This document shows, in pieces, positions 1 through 8,809 of a stretch of 19,341 nt of DNA. The stretch lies in contig JAIRZS010000223.1 in assembly GCA_031267115.1 (NCBI GenBank), positions 1-19,341 on the forward strand, written 5' to 3'. This stretch comes from Treponema sp. (GTDB lineage: Bacteria; Spirochaetota; Spirochaetia; Treponematales; Breznakiellaceae). The position numbers and the translations under genes are program-made. The notes under the pieces are model-generated. The model made no database searches and was not told the DNA's origin. It saw nothing but the letters and a program-made list of their open reading frames with translations. Every line of letters starts with the position of its first letter. The stretch's first letter is position 1.

Positions 1-642
1 GCCGGCGGTCTTGTTCACGGCGCAGAAGGCCATTTCCGCAGCGCTGGGCGCGTCGGACGCGTAGTAATCCGCGCCGATAAGCCGGCAGTAGCGCTCGGTG
101 ACCGGCCGCCCGGTAAGGACGACTTTTATTTTTTCCCGGAGGCCGGCGGAAACAAGCGCCTGTACCAGGGTCTTCATGCCCTGCATGGTAGTAACCAGGT
201 CGGCGGAACATACAATGGCCCCGGCATCTTTCTCTTTTGCCGCCCTGATAAAACCGTTTGTACTAACGCAGGTACCAAGATCGACAACTTCCAGCCCCCG
301 GCCCTCCATCAGGATACCGATAATGTTTTTCAGCGTTTCTTCGGTATCGTCTTCCACCGTACCGATTACCACAGTACCGGCGGGGTTCTTCGGGGTTTCT
401 TCAAGGACATGCCTGATCTGCCCTATCCCCCGGTAAAGGGCCCGCATGGCCAGGGTAACTTCTTTCAACTGGAGATCATCACGCAGATGCTGTTTTTCAA
501 GATCCTCAAGCCCTGTAAGAAAGCCCTGTTTGATAATGGTTTCCGCAGGGTAATGTTCCGCTATTGCCTGATCAACCAAGGCCGATGTTTCACGCGCCCT
601 GCCGTACCGCAAATGCGTTGAAAGCTCGTTCATACTTACCAT
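1..642 (-). CDS. Corrinoid (B12)-binding methyltransferase-type protein lacking the axial histidine, 3' end off the window
   Basis: The frame is open for 214 codons from ATG 642 to the left edge, with GAGGTG about 7 bases upstream. Residues 1-85 resemble the helical cap (B12-binding_2) of MtaC/MtbC-type corrinoid proteins. Residues 88-214 are a Rossmann-type B12-binding domain: GTVEDDTEETLKNII (94-108), DLGTCVS (121-127), CSADLVTTM (145-153), TGRPVT (178-182 region) and IGADYYASDA. Family members carry cobalamin in base-off form through an Asp-x-His-x-x-Gly motif and shuttle methyl groups between substrate methyltransferases and tetrahydrofolate-linked ones. Here that motif reads D99-x-E101-x-x-L104, so both the cobalt-ligating His and the Gly are replaced, and the usual GG before the adenine-side loop is TG. 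The fold assignment is firm. Catalytic methyl transfer is doubtful, and a cofactor-sensing or degenerate role is possible. It lies 66 bp after a PocR-AraC gene and is probably controlled by it. Confidence 0.85.
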   Translation of the reverse strand, partial: MVSMNELSTHLRYGRARETSALVDQAIAEHYPAETIIKQGFLTGLEDLEKQHLRDDLQLKEVTLAMRALYRGIGQIRHVLEETPKNPAGTVVIGTVEDDTEETLKNIIGILMEGRGLEVVDLGTCVSTNGFIRAAKEKDAGAIVCSADLVTTMQGMKTLVQALVSAGLREKIKVVLTGRPVTERYCRLIGADYYASDAPSAAEMAFCAVNKTAG

Positions 643-667
643 AATTTACACCTCGCTCCTTTATTGG

Positions 668-690
668 AAAAAGACGGATCACTCCTCCGT
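668..690 (-). terminator. Weak hairpin plus T-run between the AraC gene and the corrinoid gene
   Basis: On the minus strand ACGGA (690-686) pairs with TCCGT (678-674) across a 7-base loop, and five T follow (672-668). The stem is only 5 bp, so at best this is a leaky terminator or attenuator that would uncouple the corrinoid gene from the regulators. It could also be chance. Confidence 0.3.
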
Positions 691-708
691 ATTCCGCATG
701 ACAGCGCT

Positions 709-2175
709 TTAGTCCGACTTGACCGCGCTGCGGTAATTCTCTGAAAGATTGTCCCGTGAAATTTCCTGAATTATACCACCTCCCAGCCCCCGGTATTTGC
801 CGGGGCTGACCCCGGTAAAGCTTTTGAATATTTTCGAAAACCAGCTCTGATTCTCAAAACCGCATACGCCGGCAATTTCGCTTAAGCTCATATCTGTTTC
901 CGTAAGAAGGCGTCCCGCCTTTTCTACACGGAGCCGGTTGAGGTAATTGGTCAGATTCTCTCCCATCTCCTCCTTAAAGATGTTGCTGAAATAAGGAGCC
1001 GAAAGGCCCGAAGCATCCGCGACTTCCTTAAGGCTTATCTTCCTGGTGTAAGTTTCGTAAATATAGCGTTCGGCTTTTCTCAGCGCGGAAGCGTGCCGCG
1101 TTCCCTGGAAAGAGAATATTTGCCCCGCCATGTCTTCCACTATTGAATGCAGCACATCGGTAAGTTCTTCGATGTTTTCCACATCCCCGATGCGGTTGAG
1201 GTAGTGGTTATTGGCTTCCAGAATAGCGGACTTGGCATTCCCCGGAGAAATCACGGTGCGGGACAAAAGTACCACCAGCTCTATAGCCCGGAAACGGATA
1301 TAGTTGAAATGATCGGGGTTTGCAAAAAAGAGAATTCCCAGAAGTTCATTGAGAATTTTCCTGCCCTGTTCATGATCCCCCCGGCGCAGCGCCGCAAGAA
1401 GCATCCGTTCCTTGTCCAGAGGATAACCCGGAACAGGCCCGCCTTCCGGATACTGATCCTTAAGCAGGGATATCTGTTCGGAAATAATAGCCTGCTGCTC
1501 CGCGCGGCGCCTCAGCGTTTTATGGTAATCCTCCGGCCCTTCGGACAGCGACTCGGCGCAGATAAGCAGGATCTCCGCCAGGGATTTGGCTTTGGATGAA
1601 TCGCTGCGGGGAAATGCGGAAAGATGCGCCCTTATCTTTTCTTCGGGGACAGTCCCGCCGCACATTATCTGCATCGATTCCGCCGCTTCCTGGTTGTCAA
1701 TGCCCAGAAAACCCGATCCCAAAAGGGCGCCGGAAAGGCGGCCGTTCTTAAAGATCGGGCTGGTCCAGAATACAAAACCCAGATCACACATGTAAATGTA
1801 AGATCCGCCGAAATGGTGTGCCCTTTTAATCGCGTTGGTGTGCATCATATTGCAGGGATTGGCGGTCAGATCCTGTACCCTGCTGGGCTGCCCCATCCAG
1901 GGAGGAATGGTTTCGTCCGAATCCGGCGCCATGTAACGGTTTTTGTACTTCATGCAAAAAAGGCAGGTATTGTTACTGCCGGTAATTTCCTCAAAGCTTT
2001 CCGGAATGGGAAGCAAATTCTGATCCATAACGCATACCATGGATTCCGTCGCCTTTGCGTAAGAAGTCAGTACTTTCCACGCGTTGAGCAGATAAGGCGC
2101 GCTCCGCTTTTGCTGTTTTTCGGAGGTTTTTCTCTTTTCCCCGATTTTTTCGTCTTGGATAATTGACTCGCTCAT
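709..2175 (-). CDS. PocR-domain AraC family transcriptional regulator (copy 2)
   Basis: A 488-residue cytoplasmic regulator. Residues about 28-200 form a PocR-type sensor domain with C71-x-x-C74, C108, H112 and C130 and the signature YIYMCDLGFVFW. This domain family is predicted to bind small hydrocarbon derivatives, as in PocR of the propanediol/cobalamin regulon. A helical linker at about 250-355 (from YPLDKER) leads to an AraC/XylS double helix-turn-helix at about 365-462, with KISLKEVADASGLSAPYFS and SLSEIAGVCGFENQSWFSK, ending SPGKYR. ATG 2175 lies 8 bp after the stop of its paralogue, with no strong Shine-Dalgarno, so translation may be coupled. The two copies share nearly the same DNA-binding domain but differ in the sensor. 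The ligand is not predictable from sequence; the corrinoid gene downstream suggests a methylated or C1/C3 substrate. Confidence 0.9.
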   Translation of the reverse strand: MSESIIQDEKIGEKRKTSEKQQKRSAPYLLNAWKVLTSYAKATESMVCVMDQNLLPIPESFEEITGSNNTCLFCMKYKNRYMAPDSDETIPPWMGQPSRVQDLTANPCNMMHTNAIKRAHHFGGSYIYMCDLGFVFWTSPIFKNGRLSGALLGSGFLGIDNQEAAESMQIMCGGTVPEEKIRAHLSAFPRSDSSKAKSLAEILLICAESLSEGPEDYHKTLRRRAEQQAIISEQISLLKDQYPEGGPVPGYPLDKERMLLAALRRGDHEQGRKILNELLGILFFANPDHFNYIRFRAIELVVLLSRTVISPGNAKSAILEANNHYLNRIGDVENIEELTDVLHSIVEDMAGQIFSFQGTRHASALRKAERYIYETYTRKISLKEVADASGLSAPYFSNIFKEEMGENLTNYLNRLRVEKAGRLLTETDMSLSEIAGVCGFENQSWFSKIFKSFTGVSPGKYRGLGGGIIQEISRDNLSENYRSAVKSD

Positions 2176-2183
2176 GATTTTCG

Positions 2184-3557
2184 TCAGCCTATTTCTTCGT
2201 GTCCGGAACTTTCCCTTACAGCAAGGAAAGCCCCTTCACCTTGTTCCCGGTATTTTCCTGGACTTTTACCGGTATAACTTTTGAATATCTTTGAAAACCA
2301 GCTTTGGTCTTCAAAACCGCAGACCCCGGCTATTTCGCAAAGGGACATATTCGATTCAATGAGCATGGTTGCCGCGCGTTCCACCCGGAGCCGGTTAAGG
2401 TACGTTGACAGATTTTCCCCCATCTCTTCCTTGAATATGCTGCTGAAATACGGGGCCGACAATCCCGAAGCTTCGGCGATTTCTTTAAGGCATATCTTCC
2501 GGGTATAGTTTTCCCAGATAAACCGTTCCGCCTTCCTGAGCGCCGAAGCGTGGCGTACCCCCTGAAACGAGAAGATGCGCCCCGCCATGCGGTCCACAAT
2601 AAGGTACAGAATATCCGTCAGTTCTTCCGGATTCTTCGCCTCCTGGATGCGCTTAATGTAGCGGTTATTGGTTTCCAGGATGATATTGTCTTCTGATTTA
2701 TCGGGAGTAACCGCTTCACGGGAAAGGATCACCACCAGCTCTATGGCTCTCAGTTTCATGGATTCAAAATTGTGATGGCTCGAAACGAGAATGTTTTCCA
2801 GAAGCTCGCCCAGCAGCCTTCTCCCCGCATCATTGTCCCCCCGGCGCAGAGCCGCCAGAAATGTCCGTTCCCTGTCCAGAGGATAGGAGGGCGGGGGCGC
2901 GGCTTCATCGGCGCGGATTAAATGGAATTGCGACGAGAGGCCGTCTTCCTGTTCGCCAATGCGTTTCAGTGTTTCCCGGTAGTCATCGGTATTGCGGCAA
3001 ATATGCTCGGCGCAGAGGAGCAGCGTCTGTGCAAGGGATTTTACTTCGTCAATTTTTTTCTCTTTGACAAGGAGAATCTCTTCTTCGGTAAATTCCTCCC
3101 CGGCCAGGGCTTTAAGCCGGGCCGCCGCCTTCTGCCTGTCGATCCCCAGCACTCCCCCGGCAATCAGGGCGCCGGCCAAATGGCCTGCGGCAATGAGGGG
3201 GCTGATCCAGAACAAGAAACCCAGATCGCAAAGGTAAATATAAACACCCCCGGACTGCCGCGCCTCTCTAATAGCATTAATATGTATTTTGGCGCAGGGG
3301 TATTCCTCGCCGGCAGGCTTTTCCGAATCGGGATTTCCCGAATCAGAATTTCCCGTACCGGAATTTCCTGAATCAGGATGACGTTTTTTACAGAACGCGC
3401 AAAAGCGCAGTATCCCGGCGGAAGAAGATTCGTTAACCGGATGCCCGGACGAGTCCAATACTGCAACAGCCGTATCTGTGGCCATCGCGTAAAATCTGAG
3501 TACTTGACGGGCTTTTAGAAGCAAGGGCTCAATTTCCCTGCGGCTAATGATACTCAT
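2184..3557 (-). CDS. PocR-domain AraC family transcriptional regulator (copy 1)
   Basis: A 457-residue paralogue of the next gene. The PocR sensor spans about 10-180, with C53-x-x-C56, C88, H92 and C110 and the signature VYIYLCDLGFLFW. The linker begins at YPLDRER, and the AraC/XylS domain at about 340-437 contains KICLKEIAEASGLSAPYFS and SLCEIAGVCGFEDQSWFSK. I chose ATG 3557 because AAGGAGG lies 8 bases upstream; an in-frame ATG at 3575 has no ribosome site. Between the CxxC pair and the third Cys this copy carries a hydrophilic insert of four pentapeptides that replaces a different loop in copy 2. It sits 63 bp after the last MalT-like gene, with no clear terminator between, so read-through is likely. 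Near-identical helix-turn-helix segments suggest both copies bind the same operators but answer different ligands. Confidence 0.9.
   Translation of the reverse strand: MSIISRREIEPLLLKARQVLRFYAMATDTAVAVLDSSGHPVNESSSAGILRFCAFCKKRHPDSGNSGTGNSDSGNPDSEKPAGEEYPCAKIHINAIREARQSGGVYIYLCDLGFLFWISPLIAAGHLAGALIAGGVLGIDRQKAAARLKALAGEEFTEEEILLVKEKKIDEVKSLAQTLLLCAEHICRNTDDYRETLKRIGEQEDGLSSQFHLIRADEAAPPPSYPLDRERTFLAALRRGDNDAGRRLLGELLENILVSSHHNFESMKLRAIELVVILSREAVTPDKSEDNIILETNNRYIKRIQEAKNPEELTDILYLIVDRMAGRIFSFQGVRHASALRKAERFIWENYTRKICLKEIAEASGLSAPYFSSIFKEEMGENLSTYLNRLRVERAATMLIESNMSLCEIAGVCGFEDQSWFSKIFKSYTGKSPGKYREQGEGAFLAVRESSGHEEIG
3318..3377 (-). repeat. Four tandem 15-bp units encoding a Gly-Asn-rich pentapeptide insert in a PocR domain
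   Basis: On the coding strand the 60 bases split into four imperfect 15-mers encoding PDSGN, SGTGN, SDSGN and PDSEK. They sit between the CxxC pair and the third Cys of the PocR sensor. The neighbouring paralogue has an unrelated loop there, so the array probably arose by local duplication. Confidence 0.7.
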
Positions 3558-3565
3558 TCGGAAGG

Positions 3566-3572
3566 CCTCCTT
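3566..3572 (-). promoter_or_regulatory. Ribosome binding site fixing the start of PocR-AraC copy 1
   Basis: AAGGAGG on the minus strand is 8 bases before ATG 3557. It lies inside the frame of the alternative upstream ATG 3575, which has no Shine-Dalgarno, and so decides for the shorter protein. Confidence 0.8.
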
Positions 3573-3620
3573 CATTAATAACTTTACGGAGGCTAATTCG
3601 AACGCAATACACCCAAACGG

Positions 3621-6254
3621 CTAAAAAATTTGCAATTTTGCCGCAATTCTTACAGCATCGGCCCGGTTAAGGGCGCCTAACTTCGCGTAGACGCTGGTAA
3701 TCTCCGCCTTTACGGTATTGACGGACATAGCCAGGGCATCGGCGATTTTTTCCCGGTTCCACCCCCGGGCAAGGCCCCTGAGCACTTCTTTCTCCCGCCA
3801 GCTTAGATCGGGCGCCTGTTCGGGGCCGGGGGCATCCTGCTGTTCCAGCGCCAGTAAAAGCTTTTTCCCGTATGCGGAAGCCCTGTTCCGGATCATCTCA
3901 AGCCAGCGGCGGGGGACGGAGCAGGAGCCGCTGTTCAGGGCCATTCCCGCAAGAAACTGCATATCTTTGCCATGCTCGATAAAACACATGTCCAGCGAAT
4001 TGGGGGAAGCCATCCGGTAGGCTTCTTCCAGTACCCGCAGGGCTTCTTCAGACACGGTATCGGCAGACCCGGCGTCCTCTGCCGTATCCCGGCGGCAGAG
4101 GCAGACAGCCCTGAGAACGGCCCTGTCTATCTTCGCAAGCACGAAATCACCCGATTCGCTTATATTCTCCTCAAAATCGTCCAGTACCCGCAGCGCCGCG
4201 CCGTACTGTTTGATGGCGTAAAAATTCTTTGCCTTTACCATGCATTTCTGGGCGCCGTAAAATATGGCGTTCAAATCATCAAAAATAGAATCGCCTTTAA
4301 GATCGGGAAAGGGCCTTCCCGTTTTATTGGGCAATGAAAGCCCGGTATGGGCGTAAAACCAGCCGATGTTAATGTCGTAAACGATAAACCGGTTAAAATA
4401 TTCCCGAATACCAAGCTGGGCCTCCATTTGGCGGAGTATTTCCCGGATCTTGGCGGAATCACCCGCGTGAAAACCCACGCGCAGCAGGTAGAACAACCCG
4501 CCCGATTCAACCTCGTACTGCCTTTTTTGCCGGGCCTTGTACACCGCCTGGAGGGCGAATTTTTCCGCGTTCACCAAATCGCCCTGGTAATAGGCGATTT
4601 CCGCCCGCCCCAGGATATCCAGCCCGTAAAAGAGACCGTCGATAACAGCCCCGGCCAGGGATACCGCCGGGGTAAACGCGTCAAGGAACCGGTCAAATTC
4701 CCCCTTTTCCGCAGGGCAGCCTACGCGGCATATATACGAATAAACGCTGCCCTGGATCTTCGGCATCTTGATCGGCTGGGGAAATTCCGCGGCATACTCA
4801 AGGCTTTTTTCAAAATAAGGGGTAAAGGTATAATTCTTTGTTACCATTGCGGATACCACGACAATAACGCCCAGGTTTATATAGGCGTCCGCCAGTATCC
4901 ACGAGCGCAGGGGGCTTGACGGCAGTTGCTCAAACTGGGAGATGGCTTCCCGGCTGTAGGCAGCCGATTCATCAAACCGGCCCAGGGCCAGGAGGAATTT
5001 GGGCCGCGCCTTATGGCGCAGGACAAGAAGATCCTCAACCGAATCAAGCGAACTCAGTTCCGCCGCCGAAAGAAGCCTGTTCAGGGTTTTCAGGAGAAAT
5101 TCGGTCATCTGATCGGCGATCATCAGGGGCAGGGAATCGATAAGGATACGGAAGCCGTGATAATTCCGCGCCCGCTCGTAGTCCAGAGCGGCGTCCATGA
5201 ACTGGTTGTTCTTCATGCACCATTCCGCGGAAGTATTGTAGACTTCCCGTATTTCCGTTTCGCTTAATTCGGCCTTTTTTTTCTTCAGAAATTCGCGGAA
5301 CAGGTGGTGTATCAGGTAGCTGTTCTGGTAGGCGTCGTAACGGATAAAAGGGCTTATCTTTTCCACATCGCCGGCAAGTTTTTTGTCCGCAGCTATTTTT
5401 TCCAGCAATTCCCGGGGCCAGTGTTCGATAAGGGACAGCTTGATCAAAAACTTCCTGAGATCTCCGCCGATCCCGGTAAAATAATCCTCTTCTATTTTTT
5501 CAAAAGCCACCATCTCTATTCTGGAGGAAGAGTAGACAGGTTTGCCGTTATTATTCCGGATATTCTGGGCGATGACGCACAGCGCCATTGCCCAGCCTTC
5601 CGTATCATGGTAAAGCTGTTTTAATCCCGCAGGCGGCATGGTGATATTTTGCAGCTTAAAGTATTCGTCGATCTCTTCTTCGTTAAAGCGGAGATCGTCC
5701 ACGGTAATATCCGACACCAGCCCCTTTGCCCTCAGGGAAATGAGGTCCAGCGCCGGCTCGGTACGGGAGATTACGATAGTCCTGAAATTAAAGAGGGGGG
5801 AGGCGGCGTTCCACTCGATAAAGCGCATCACCTGCACGGAATCGAGCAGATGGAAGTCGTCCAGAACAGCAACGTAGCTTCTGCCCGGGATCATCGTCTT
5901 TTCAATCAAGGCAAGATACCGGTCAAACTGCTGCTGGTTATAGGGGAACCCCTGCTCCCGCAGAATCGCGCTGAGGCCCGGATTAATGGAGGCAACCACG
6001 CCGGTCAGGTTTTCCCAAAAACGGACGGCAAGATTGTCGCGTTTCGATATCTGCACCCAGAGAGTGTACGTGTTCATCTTGCGCAAATAAAGGTAAACCG
6101 CGCAGCTCTTCCCGTACCCCGATCCGGCCACTACCGTTGTCAGGGTGCTGTCCAAAGCCTTTTCCATGCACTGGTACAGCCGGGGGCGCTCCAGGCAGAT
6201 CTGGTTTTCCGAAATTACCGGCGCCTTGCCATGGAAAAACAAATTCGGCTTCAT
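3621..6254 (-). CDS. MalT-like STAND-ATPase LuxR family transcriptional regulator (type B, second cassette)
   Basis: An 877-residue, MalT-sized regulator. The N-terminal signalling NTPase has Walker A AGSGYGKS (43-50) and Walker B VAVLDDFHLL (D132, D133). The motifs RDNLAVRFWENL and DTEGWAMAL are conserved in all four paralogues here. A long helical-repeat region follows (about 330-790; tetratricopeptide-like sensor region in MalT). The LuxR helix-turn-helix at 815-877 contains WREKEVL and NTVKAEITSVYAKLGALN. In MalT, inducer plus ATP drives oligomerisation and promoter activation; I infer the same mechanism, with unknown inducer. The start ATG overlaps the TGA of the upstream gene (ATGA), which indicates translational coupling. 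It groups with the frameshifted gene at 11927-9271 by shared EHWPR and YERA motifs and the Walker B context FHLL. Both key Walker residues and a canonical helix-turn-helix are present, so it looks functional. Confidence 0.92.
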   Translation of the reverse strand: MKPNLFFHGKAPVISENQICLERPRLYQCMEKALDSTLTTVVAGSGYGKSCAVYLYLRKMNTYTLWVQISKRDNLAVRFWENLTGVVASINPGLSAILREQGFPYNQQQFDRYLALIEKTMIPGRSYVAVLDDFHLLDSVQVMRFIEWNAASPLFNFRTIVISRTEPALDLISLRAKGLVSDITVDDLRFNEEEIDEYFKLQNITMPPAGLKQLYHDTEGWAMALCVIAQNIRNNNGKPVYSSSRIEMVAFEKIEEDYFTGIGGDLRKFLIKLSLIEHWPRELLEKIAADKKLAGDVEKISPFIRYDAYQNSYLIHHLFREFLKKKKAELSETEIREVYNTSAEWCMKNNQFMDAALDYERARNYHGFRILIDSLPLMIADQMTEFLLKTLNRLLSAAELSSLDSVEDLLVLRHKARPKFLLALGRFDESAAYSREAISQFEQLPSSPLRSWILADAYINLGVIVVVSAMVTKNYTFTPYFEKSLEYAAEFPQPIKMPKIQGSVYSYICRVGCPAEKGEFDRFLDAFTPAVSLAGAVIDGLFYGLDILGRAEIAYYQGDLVNAEKFALQAVYKARQKRQYEVESGGLFYLLRVGFHAGDSAKIREILRQMEAQLGIREYFNRFIVYDINIGWFYAHTGLSLPNKTGRPFPDLKGDSIFDDLNAIFYGAQKCMVKAKNFYAIKQYGAALRVLDDFEENISESGDFVLAKIDRAVLRAVCLCRRDTAEDAGSADTVSEEALRVLEEAYRMASPNSLDMCFIEHGKDMQFLAGMALNSGSCSVPRRWLEMIRNRASAYGKKLLLALEQQDAPGPEQAPDLSWREKEVLRGLARGWNREKIADALAMSVNTVKAEITSVYAKLGALNRADAVRIAAKLQIF

Positions 6255-8809
6255 TTAAACATTCCCCGGGCAGACGCGATGCGTACCGCGTCCGCCTGAT
6301 TAACCGCCCCCAGCTTATTGTAAATACTCCGGATAATACTTTTTACGGTATTCGGCGAAAGCGCCGCGTTTTCCGCGATTTCCTTCCGGGTAAGCCCCCG
6401 CGAAAGCCCGGTAAGCACTTCCAGTTCCCGCCGGGAAAGAAACGCGGTATTGCCGCCGCTATTCCCCCTGGCTCCGGAATTCCGGCTCTGGTACTGCACT
6501 ATGCTGGTCATCAGCTTTTTCGCGTAAAGCGAAGCGCCGTTTTTGATTTTCTCAAGCCATTGCCGGTCTATTCCCGTATCGGCCTTCGCGCAGACGGCGC
6601 TCATCAGCGCGCGCATGGTCCTGCCCAGTTCAAAGAAGGGCAGGACTATTTCATTGGGGAGGGAAAGCTCATACGCCGTCCGGAGCGCTTCCACGGCCCC
6701 CGCGGTATCTTTCATCTGATAGCGGCAGACCGCTTCAATGGCCTTTATCTCCACCCGCCCCATAATATAACCGCCGGCGCCGTACCTGTCGCTGTTGTTT
6801 TCCAGAGTCGCCAGAACCGCGCTAAAACGCTTTTCCGCCAGGTGGTAGCGGGCCTTTACCATCGTTTCAAGCCCGTGCAGCACCGAATTAAGATCGCTTT
6901 CCTCAAACTCATTTTTCAGCCAGGAAGCCACCCTGCCGCGCTGCCTTGTCTGCACAAAAAACCAGCCGCTCATGATATCCCGCAAAATGCTCTGGTTGAT
7001 AAAACCGGGCATACCGGGCCGCTCCTCAATCTGTTTAAATATCTCCCTGACCATTTCCCCGTCCCCCCGGGCAAGGCCGACACGCAGCAGATAGAACAGG
7101 GCAAAGCCTTCAATTTCGTATTGGGACCGCTCCCGCGCTTTCCGCAGGGACACCAGCGCGTGGTGCCCGGCTTCGTCAAACCTGCCCTGAAAAAGGGCGA
7201 ACTCCGACCGGGCCAGATCGTTCAGGCCCCAGCAGCAGCCGTTGTAAGCTGTTGCCAGGCAGGGAACCATCTTGTCCAGAGCGGCGATACACTTTTCAAT
7301 CTCCCCCTTTTCGTGGGCATACACCCTGCACACGCAAAAACCCACCTGGGCTATGGATTCAGGCGGCTCCGCCGCGCGGCCGGAAGTATCGGTATAGCAG
7401 GACGCCGCTTCGAAAACATCCACAAACGAATAGTCCCGCGTGAATATGCTGGTAAGATAGCCGCAGAGGCCCAGGTTGATATAGCAGCGGAGCAGGGCCC
7501 GGTCATTTACCGCCGACGGCCCCTGCGCCTTGAGTTTCGCGATAATTTCCCGCAATTCACCGGTCGCCCGTTCAAAGTATCTGAGGGTGATAAGCACCCA
7601 GGTATAGAGGACATAGAGGCCCGGATTCCGTTCAAACACCTCCGGCGGCGCTTTTTCGCAAATTGCCAGCAGTATCTGCGCGATAGATTCGGATACGATT
7701 GTGGGAAGCGTCTCGTTCACGGCAAGGAGGAATCTGTCGTAATTCCCGGCTTTTTCAAGGTAGGTAAAGGCGTCTATTTTCTGGCCGTTTTTTAGGCACC
7801 ATTCGGCGGCCTTCATGTAGGTTTCCCGCATTTCCCCTTCCTCAAGCTCGCCCTGCTTTCCCTCAAGAAATTCAAGAAACAGCGGATGAATCCTGTAGGC
7901 ATTAAGGTAAGCGTCAAACTGAAAGAAGGCGTCCACAGCGTCCATCTGATCGAGCAGGTTTTTTTCCCCCTGGATTTCCCCAAGCAGTTCCGGGGCAAGA
8001 TGATCGATAAGCGAGAGCTTTATCAGAAATTTCCGGACATCGCTCCCTGTGTCCTCCATGACTTCCCTTTCTATGAGCTTGAAGATATTGGAACGTACTC
8101 CCATACCGGCATAATGCGTGCTATCCCGGTTCAGGGCCAGGGCCGCAAGGTATGTGGCAAAAGCCCAGCCTTCGGTATCCCGGTAGACCGACAGCAAGGT
8201 CTCCGCCGAAACTTTTAACTGCTGGAGTTCAAAGAAAGCGGCGGTTTCATCCAGGGTAAACCGGAGATCCTCTTCGGTAACCCGCGCCACGCCCCCGACG
8301 GTAACCCTTTCCATGCCAATCGGCGGCTCGTTCCGGGAAATCAAAATAGAGGTAATATTGGGAAAAGAGGTGGTGATTGTATATTCAAGGAAGCGCAATA
8401 CCTTTTTGTCCCGGATAAGCTGGAAATTGTCATAAATAAAAACGTACTTGCGGTCAGGCAGAACCTCCATCTGGGGGATACCCAGGTAGTATTCGAATTT
8501 CCGGTTCGTCTCGGGAAACCCCGTTTCCATCAGTTTTTTCGCGGCATTCGGGCTGAATACGCCAACCGCGCCGGTAAAGTTCTCCCAAAATCGGGCGCCG
8601 ATATTATCCCGTTCCGAAAACTGTATCCAGCAGGTCATAAAATGGCACTTGCGGAGAAACGAATACACTGCGTGGGTTTTGCCGTACCCCACGCCGCCGC
8701 TTACAAAAACTATCGAACGCTTGATCGCCTGCTCTAAAATCTGATCAACGCGGGGCCGTTCAAGATAAACACGGTTTGATTGGTTAATAGGGACATTGCT
8801 ATAAAACAT
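6251..8809 (-). CDS. MalT-like STAND-ATPase LuxR family regulator (type A, second cassette) with altered Walker B
   Basis: An 852-residue regulator counted from ATG 8809. Walker A is GGVGYGKT (38-45). The Walker B segment reads VFIYDNFQLI, with D127-N128 and Q130, where the three paralogues here have DDFH. Helical repeats follow, and the LuxR domain at 791-852 has RRELEVL and NTVKSIIRSIYNKLGAVN. That recognition segment is identical to the one in the gene at 14508-11917, so the two should read the same DNA site. The start is unclear. TTG 8842 has no ribosome site, and ATG 8809 is 17 bases from AAGGAG. By alignment with the paralogue the start should lie at 8821, where the codon is GTT rather than GTG. 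The TGA overlaps the ATG of the next gene. Loss of the second Walker B acid suggests ATP binding with little hydrolysis, that is, a locked or slow switch (inference). Confidence 0.9.
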   Translation of the reverse strand: MFYSNVPINQSNRVYLERPRVDQILEQAIKRSIVFVSGGVGYGKTHAVYSFLRKCHFMTCWIQFSERDNIGARFWENFTGAVGVFSPNAAKKLMETGFPETNRKFEYYLGIPQMEVLPDRKYVFIYDNFQLIRDKKVLRFLEYTITTSFPNITSILISRNEPPIGMERVTVGGVARVTEEDLRFTLDETAAFFELQQLKVSAETLLSVYRDTEGWAFATYLAALALNRDSTHYAGMGVRSNIFKLIEREVMEDTGSDVRKFLIKLSLIDHLAPELLGEIQGEKNLLDQMDAVDAFFQFDAYLNAYRIHPLFLEFLEGKQGELEEGEMRETYMKAAEWCLKNGQKIDAFTYLEKAGNYDRFLLAVNETLPTIVSESIAQILLAICEKAPPEVFERNPGLYVLYTWVLITLRYFERATGELREIIAKLKAQGPSAVNDRALLRCYINLGLCGYLTSIFTRDYSFVDVFEAASCYTDTSGRAAEPPESIAQVGFCVCRVYAHEKGEIEKCIAALDKMVPCLATAYNGCCWGLNDLARSEFALFQGRFDEAGHHALVSLRKARERSQYEIEGFALFYLLRVGLARGDGEMVREIFKQIEERPGMPGFINQSILRDIMSGWFFVQTRQRGRVASWLKNEFEESDLNSVLHGLETMVKARYHLAEKRFSAVLATLENNSDRYGAGGYIMGRVEIKAIEAVCRYQMKDTAGAVEALRTAYELSLPNEIVLPFFELGRTMRALMSAVCAKADTGIDRQWLEKIKNGASLYAKKLMTSIVQYQSRNSGARGNSGGNTAFLSRRELEVLTGLSRGLTRKEIAENAALSPNTVKSIIRSIYNKLGAVNQADAVRIASARGMFK

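Noticed and set aside
6137..7795. A 552-codon open frame on the plus strand
   Set aside because: It is antisense to two LuxR genes with clear domains, has no recognisable motif or ribosome site, and its composition is that of a complement shadow.
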